A stretch of 40,572 nucleotides of DNA. Source: Terrimonas sp. Lineage in GTDB: Bacteria > Bacteroidota > Bacteroidia > Chitinophagales > Chitinophagaceae. The stretch lies in assembly GCA_016125075.1 (NCBI GenBank), contig WGMO01000028.1, forward strand, positions 1-40,572, given 5' to 3'. Shown here piece after piece: positions 36,940 to 40,572 of the stretch (position 1 is the stretch's first letter; each line of letters begins with the position of its first letter). A program made the translations under genes and the position numbers. The notes below the pieces were generated by a model that was given only the letters and a program-made list of their open reading frames with translations, searched no databases and was not told the origin of the DNA.

Positions 36940-37848
36940 ATGAACGGTATGGATACTATTCGGCGTTTTGAAACAATCAATGATTTCAATGTATTCAACA
37001 ACCAGGAAACACTGCATCCATTGGTGAGTGTATTGGACCTGTCAAAAGCAGCCCCCCGGAAGGGATCCCGTATGTATTTTGGATTCTATACCATTTTCTT
37101 AAAAGATGTTAAATGCGGGAACCTGGTATATGGCCGCCATACCTATGATTACCAGGAAGGCACATTGGTTTTCATTGCACCGGGACAGGTAGCCGGTGTC
37201 AACAGCCAAGGAGAAACCTATCAGCCCAAGGGCTATGCATTGGTATTCCATCCCGACCTGATCCATGGCACATCGCTGGGGAAACATATCCATGAATATT
37301 CTTTTTTCGGGTACCAATCGAATGAAGCGCTTCATTTATCAGAAAAGGAAAGAAAAATTGTACTGGATTGCCTGGCAAAGATTGAATATGAATTGAGCCA
37401 GACAATCGATAAACACAGTAAAAAATTGATTGTATCGAATATAGAATTGTTCTTAAACTATTGTACCCGGTTTTATGACCGGCAATTCATTACCCGCGAC
37501 AATCCCCATAAAGGTATTTTAGAACGGTTTGAATGGTTTCTCAATGAATATTTTCAATCTGAACAACCCCAAAGCATTGGCTTGCCCTCCGTTGCTTTTT
37601 GTGCCGGGGAACTGAATTTATCCGCTAATTATTTTGGCGACCTGATAAAAAAAGAAACCGGCAAAACTGCCCAGGAATACATTCAATCAAAGGTCATTGA
37701 TATCGCAAAAGAGAAAATCTTTGATAAAAATAAATCTGTTAGTGAAATTGCGTATGAACTGGGATTCAAATACCCCCAACATTTCAGCAGGCTGTTTAAG
37801 CAAAAAGTAGGGTATACTCCAATTGAGTACCGGAGTTCGTTGAATTGA
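36940..37848 (+). CDS. AraC family transcriptional regulator
   Basis: 302 aa. The N-terminal ~190 residues form a cupin-like ligand domain (FVAPGQVAGV-like strand: VFIAPGQVAGVNSQGETYQP). The C-terminal ~100 residues hold the double helix-turn-helix: AGELNLSANYFGDLIKKETG, then SVSEIAYELGFKYPQHFSRL and FKQKVGYTPIEYR. Such proteins activate a divergent or adjacent gene on binding a small ligand. It is divergent from the aldo/keto reductase with a 270-bp shared regulatory region, in which I see no clear operator. Its 3' end overlaps the convergent GIY-YIG gene by 53 bp. Confidence 0.88.
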   Translation: MNGMDTIRRFETINDFNVFNNQETLHPLVSVLDLSKAAPRKGSRMYFGFYTIFLKDVKCGNLVYGRHTYDYQEGTLVFIAPGQVAGVNSQGETYQPKGYALVFHPDLIHGTSLGKHIHEYSFFGYQSNEALHLSEKERKIVLDCLAKIEYELSQTIDKHSKKLIVSNIELFLNYCTRFYDRQFITRDNPHKGILERFEWFLNEYFQSEQPQSIGLPSVAFCAGELNLSANYFGDLIKKETGKTAQEYIQSKVIDIAKEKIFDKNKSVSEIAYELGFKYPQHFSRLFKQKVGYTPIEYRSSLN

Positions 37849-38107
37849 AAAATATCTGTTTCTGGAAACATCGCAGTTCATCAATATATTTTCCCGGCTT
37901 CTGTTTCTTGATATATCGCTCTCTTTCCTTGGCTTCCTGCAAAGTCGAAAACGCCTCCTGATACTGCAGCACCCAAGGCATCCCTGTTCGTATAAACTTT
38001 GAATGACCCGAATTATGTTCCCTTAATCGCCTTTCAAATTCAATACAAGCCCCGACATAATACTTGTCAAGCTTCGCAGAATAGAGAATATATACACATG
38101 GCATCAT
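37796..38107 (-). CDS. GIY-YIG domain protein
   Basis: 103 aa, starting at the ATG pair 38102-38107 (MMPCVYILYS); the open frame extends upstream, but this start is where the domain begins. The motif residues are VYILYS and YYVGAC (the GIY-YIG strands), then R in ERRLREHNSG and E in AKERERYIKKQK. It belongs to the small UvrC/Slx1-like nuclease group found as single-domain proteins. The last ~18 residues overlap the 3' end of the AraC gene on the opposite strand and look non-conserved. Its function is unknown; DNA cleavage is inferred from the family. Confidence 0.75.
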   Translation of the reverse strand: MMPCVYILYSAKLDKYYVGACIEFERRLREHNSGHSKFIRTGMPWVLQYQEAFSTLQEAKERERYIKKQKPGKYIDELRCFQKQIFFNSTNSGTQLEYTLLFA

Positions 38108-38136
38108 AAAAAAGGCTGCCATTTTTGACAACCTTT

Positions 38137-38153
38137 GTGATCCCGCTGGGACT
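38137..38153 (-). repeat. 17-bp duplicate of the tRNA-Lys 3' end
   Basis: GTGATCCCGCTGGGACT occurs here and again at 38240-38256, where it covers the 3' end of tRNA-Lys (acceptor and T-stem). The copies are about 100 bp apart in direct orientation, with the duplicate distal to the tRNA 3' end, as in an attachment-site scar or a decayed tandem tRNA. Confidence 0.7.
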
Positions 38154-38206
38154 TCCCACTTTAAGCGGGATAAACTTCTCGCCCAGCGTTCAATGGTTTA
38201 AAACAG

Positions 38207-38233
38207 GAGAGGCGACACAATGTGTCGCCTCTC
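38207..38233 (-). terminator. Intrinsic terminator of tRNA-Lys
   Basis: A 13-bp perfect inverted repeat, GAGAGGCGACACA and TGTGTCGCCTCTC, lies 8 bp past the tRNA 3' end. On the minus strand it is followed by CTGTTTT. It is the strongest terminator hairpin in the window. Confidence 0.85.
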
Positions 38234-38240
38234 TGATCAG

Positions 38241-38313
38241 TGATCCCGCTGGGACTCGAACCCAGGGCCCATACATTAAAAGTGTATTGCTCTACCAACT
38301 GAGCTACGGAATC
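38241..38313 (-). tRNA. tRNA-Lys (anticodon TTT)
   Basis: 73 nt read on the minus strand. The acceptor arms are GATTCCG and CGGGATC with discriminator A. The D-stem is GCTC/GAGC, the anticodon arm ATACA-CTTTTAA-TGTAT gives anticodon TTT, and the T-arm is CTGGG-TTCGAGT-CCCAG. CCA is not encoded. The gene has its own promoter and terminator. Confidence 0.95.
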
Positions 38314-38333
38314 ATCCCTGAAATTTGGGAGTG

Positions 38334-38365
38334 CAAAAATAAGGTCTTGGACGTAACAAGCCAAA
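38334..38365 (-). promoter_or_regulatory. Promoter of tRNA-Lys
   Basis: Read on the minus strand, TTTG (38362-38365) and TATTTTTG (38334-38341) are separated by exactly 20 bp, an excellent match to the Bacteroidota sigma consensus TTTG-N19-21-TAnnTTTG. The -7 box ends 20 bp before the tRNA 5' end. Confidence 0.8.
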
Positions 38366-38449
38366 AAAATATGTTCTTAATAATTGTTTTCCACAAGATT
38401 ATCCACTTACGGGTTGCTGAATAGCCGAGGGGTTCTGGACAATTTATTT

Positions 38450-38457
38450 TAGGTTTG
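38450..38457 (+). promoter_or_regulatory. Candidate -7 box for the SDR gene
   Basis: TAGGTTTG matches TAnnTTTG perfectly, 20 bp before the ATG at 38478. No good TTTG is found at the expected -33 spacing. Confidence 0.5.
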
Positions 38458-38477
38458 CAGGTCAATAACTTAGCAGC

Positions 38478-39287
38478 ATGAATAATTATTTTAAAGATAA
38501 AACCGTCATCGTTACCGGCGGAACCGATGGCATCGGGAAGGCCCTCGTGACCCAATTACTGGCCCTTGGGGCAAAAGTAGCCACCTGCGGCAGGAATAAC
38601 GATAAATTATACCAGCTGCAATCCCAATACCCCTCCTCCCCCCTTTTTACCATGATCGCTGATGTGAGTAATGAAAATGACTGCCGCCGGCTGGTGGAAA
38701 TGACCGAAAAAATGTTTGGCGGCATCGATATCCTGATCAATAATGCCGGGATCTCCATGCGCGCCGAAATGAAAGAAGCCACCACCGATGTGATCAAAAA
38801 AGTGATGGAAATAAATTTTTTCGGATCGGTTTATTGTACAAAATATGCCCTCCCCTCGATCATGGACAGAAAAGGAACCATTGCGGGCGTTTCTTCGATT
38901 GCCGGTTACCGCGGCCTGCCCGGAAGAAGCGGCTATTCCGCTTCCAAATTTGCATTGAGAGGATGGCTAGAATCATTAAGGACCGAACTGCTCGACAGCG
39001 GCGTGAATGTGATGTGGGTATGCCCGGGTTTCACCACATCCAATATCCGGAATGCTGCCTTAAATCCTGAAGGTGCCTCCTATGGCGAAAGCCCGATGGA
39101 TGAGGGGAAAATGATGAGCGCTGAAACCTGTGCAGCAATCATCCTCAATGGCATTGAGAAAAGAAAAAGAGAGATCGTGATGACCTTTACCGGAAAAAGA
39201 GCTGTTTTCATGAATAAGTTTTTCCCTTCCCTGGCAGACAGGATGACCCGGAAATTCTTTTATAAAGACGGGAAACTTGCCCGTTAA
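38478..39287 (+). CDS. Short-chain dehydrogenase/reductase (SDR)
   Basis: 269 aa, classical SDR. The cofactor motif TGGTDGIG is at residues 13-20, NNAG at 88-91 and N113 in MEINFFGS. The catalytic S140, Y153 and K157 are in place (VSSIAG, YSASK). After a conserved WVCPGFTTSNIRNAAL segment the C-terminus carries a basic tail, EKRKREIVMTFTGKRAVFMN, which resembles the peripheral membrane-associating tails of some lipid-acting SDRs. The substrate is unknown. It precedes the DUF62 gene by 63 bp on the same strand; co-transcription is possible. Confidence 0.9.
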   Translation: MNNYFKDKTVIVTGGTDGIGKALVTQLLALGAKVATCGRNNDKLYQLQSQYPSSPLFTMIADVSNENDCRRLVEMTEKMFGGIDILINNAGISMRAEMKEATTDVIKKVMEINFFGSVYCTKYALPSIMDRKGTIAGVSSIAGYRGLPGRSGYSASKFALRGWLESLRTELLDSGVNVMWVCPGFTTSNIRNAALNPEGASYGESPMDEGKMMSAETCAAIILNGIEKRKREIVMTFTGKRAVFMNKFFPSLADRMTRKFFYKDGKLAR

Positions 39288-39350
39288 TAACACTCCTGTT
39301 CTTTTAACCGTACTGTTCAAAATTTAAAATCAATAACCCCTGAACCAGCA

Positions 39351-40178
39351 ATGCCTTTAATAACCTTAAGCTCCGAAATCGGTCACCAGGATTACCTGGT
39401 CAGCGCTGTCAAGGCAAGGTTATTGACTATCGACCCGGCATTTCAAATCATCGATATCAGCCACCACATCCCCCCATTCAATTATCCCCAGGCTGCCTAT
39501 ATCTGCCGGACAGCCTTTTCCAATTTCCCCGATTTCACTTATCACATGGTGCTGGTGAACCTCTTTGAAAAGAAACCGGAACAACTGTTGCTGGCCTTCC
39601 ATCATAACCAGTACATCTTATGTGCCGACAATGGGTTGCTGAATATGATTTTGGAAGAAAAACCCGATATGATCATCGGGATCCCCTTTAAAGATAACAG
39701 GGAAAAAAATACCCTGCTGGTTGCCGATATGATGGGGGCTGCCATCCATCAACTGGTGAACGGAACCGCCATCCGAGATATCGGGGAACCCGATATCACC
39801 TATATTGAAAAGAATGCCTTAAAACCCGTAATGGATGATAGCGGGATCGAAGGCCAGATCATCTTTATTGACAATTTTGAAAATGTAGTGGTCAATATAA
39901 CCCGTGACCAGTTTGAAACACAAAGAAAAGGCAGACGGTTCAGCATCAATTTTAAAAGAGATGAAGTGATCGACAGGATCAGCACCAACTATGCCGATGT
40001 TCCGGAAGGCGAAAAACTGGCCTTATTCAATAGCGCGGGTTATCTTGAAATCGCTATCAATAAAGGCAATGCCGCCGGTCTTTTCGGACTGAAAGGGTTT
40101 AATGAAAAATCAGGACGTGTTTCTGCCATCATGCAAAACCAGCTTTTTTACCAGACCATCAGGATTTATTTTGAATAG
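39351..40178 (+). CDS. SAM hydrolase, adenosine-forming (DUF62 family)
   Basis: 275 aa. Members hydrolyse S-adenosylmethionine to adenosine and methionine and are related to the fluorinase/chlorinase halogenases. Visible marks are LITLSSEIGHQDYLVSAVKA (N-terminal SAM-binding segment), CADNGLLNMIL in the middle, and GIEGQIIFIDNFENVVVNIT at the start of the C-terminal domain. The common N-terminal TDFG is replaced by SSEIG, while the following Asp and Tyr (QDY) are kept. The C-terminal IDNFxN...NI motif is canonical. The hydrolase is far more likely than a halogenase. Confidence 0.88.
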   Translation: MPLITLSSEIGHQDYLVSAVKARLLTIDPAFQIIDISHHIPPFNYPQAAYICRTAFSNFPDFTYHMVLVNLFEKKPEQLLLAFHHNQYILCADNGLLNMILEEKPDMIIGIPFKDNREKNTLLVADMMGAAIHQLVNGTAIRDIGEPDITYIEKNALKPVMDDSGIEGQIIFIDNFENVVVNITRDQFETQRKGRRFSINFKRDEVIDRISTNYADVPEGEKLALFNSAGYLEIAINKGNAAGLFGLKGFNEKSGRVSAIMQNQLFYQTIRIYFE

Positions 40179-40228
40179 TGTCTTAACACGAAAAAATGTT
40201 TACCGCCTTATAAACTTCGACTTTTTTT

Positions 40229-40572
40229 CACCACAGAGACACAGAGACACAGAGATAGGAATATTTCAAAGCAAAGCCTTTGTGCCTTTGTGTCTCTGTG
40301 GTTTTACTCTTTTCTCCAAATTATGGGAACCCCAAATGTATTGATTCGAATACCCTGATTTTCGATGTTTTTCACCACGGAGGCACAGAGACACAGAGAA
40401 GGAAAGAACATTCCAAAGCAAAGCCTCCGTGCCTCCGTGTCTCTGTGGTTTTACTCTTTTCTCCAAATTATGGGAACCCCAAATGTATTGATTCGAATAC
40501 CCTGATTTTCGATGTTTTTCACCACGGAGGCACAGAGACACAGAAAAAGAACATTTCAAAGCAAAGCCTGCG
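40229..40572. repeat. Tandem ~145-bp hairpin repeats running off the window
   Basis: Three units start at CACCACAGAG or CACCACGGAG (40229, 40373, 40520), spaced 144 and 147 bp, the last cut by the window end. Within each unit CACCACAGAGACACAGAGAC at the left pairs with GTGTCTCTGTGGT near the middle, giving a long stem-loop around CAAAGCAAAGCCT. The second half, with ATTATGGGAACCCCAAATGT, is the conserved linker. Small open frames across it are not genes. Similar CACCACxGAGxCACAGAG sequences occur widely in environmental bacteria. Confidence 0.85.

Overview
The window looks like a chromosomal segment from a Bacteroidota bacterium, most likely of the Chitinophagaceae type. The evidence is a type IX secretion gene set (two PorP/SprF-like proteins, a PorE-like OmpA protein, and giant adhesins with gliding-motility-type C-terminal domains), -7 boxes of the TAnnTTTG type, almost no Shine-Dalgarno sites, and the yceD-rpmF-plsX order. 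The lineage is inferred from gene content only; I ran no searches.

Layout. 1-140 is the end of an IS3-family insertion sequence. 141-2984 is an AT-rich two-gene McrBC-type restriction module, bounded by inverted GTTACCGGG / CCCGGTAAC motifs that suggest a cassette. 3048-6168 is repeat-rich: at least seven copies of a ~62-bp element with CGACGAGTC/GACTCGTCG ends, part of it in a perfect 3 x 173-bp tandem array. These repeats surround a DUF4406 gene, a beheaded DinB-like pseudogene and a serine hydrolase. 6219-14653 is housekeeping-like: a lipoprotein, a membrane protein, a DUF2130 protein, a phosphopantetheinyl transferase, dCTP deaminase, TspO, a DUF3810 protein, yceD-rpmF-plsX and a secreted unknown.

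14734-33033 is one minus-strand operon of about 18.3 kb. In transcription order it holds a 3002-aa adhesin with beta-helix modules, a 1705-aa PKD adhesin, a PorP/SprF protein, a PorE-like TPR/propeller/OmpA protein and a second PorP/SprF protein. Read together, it supplies two type IX (type B sorting) surface proteins, their likely dedicated PorP/SprF outer-membrane partners and a peptidoglycan-binding anchor.

33443-40572 holds a 3-oxoadipyl-CoA-type thiolase with a perfect 20-bp palindrome upstream, an outer-membrane-like protein and an aldo/keto reductase divergent from an AraC regulator. It then holds a GIY-YIG protein, tRNA-Lys(TTT) with a promoter, a terminator and a nearby duplicate of its 3' end, an SDR oxidoreductase, a DUF62 SAM hydrolase, and a ~145-bp tandem hairpin repeat that runs off the window.

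The strongest candidates for something undescribed are the dispersed hairpin repeat family, the cassette-like boundaries of the McrBC module, and the paired-adhesin type IX operon.
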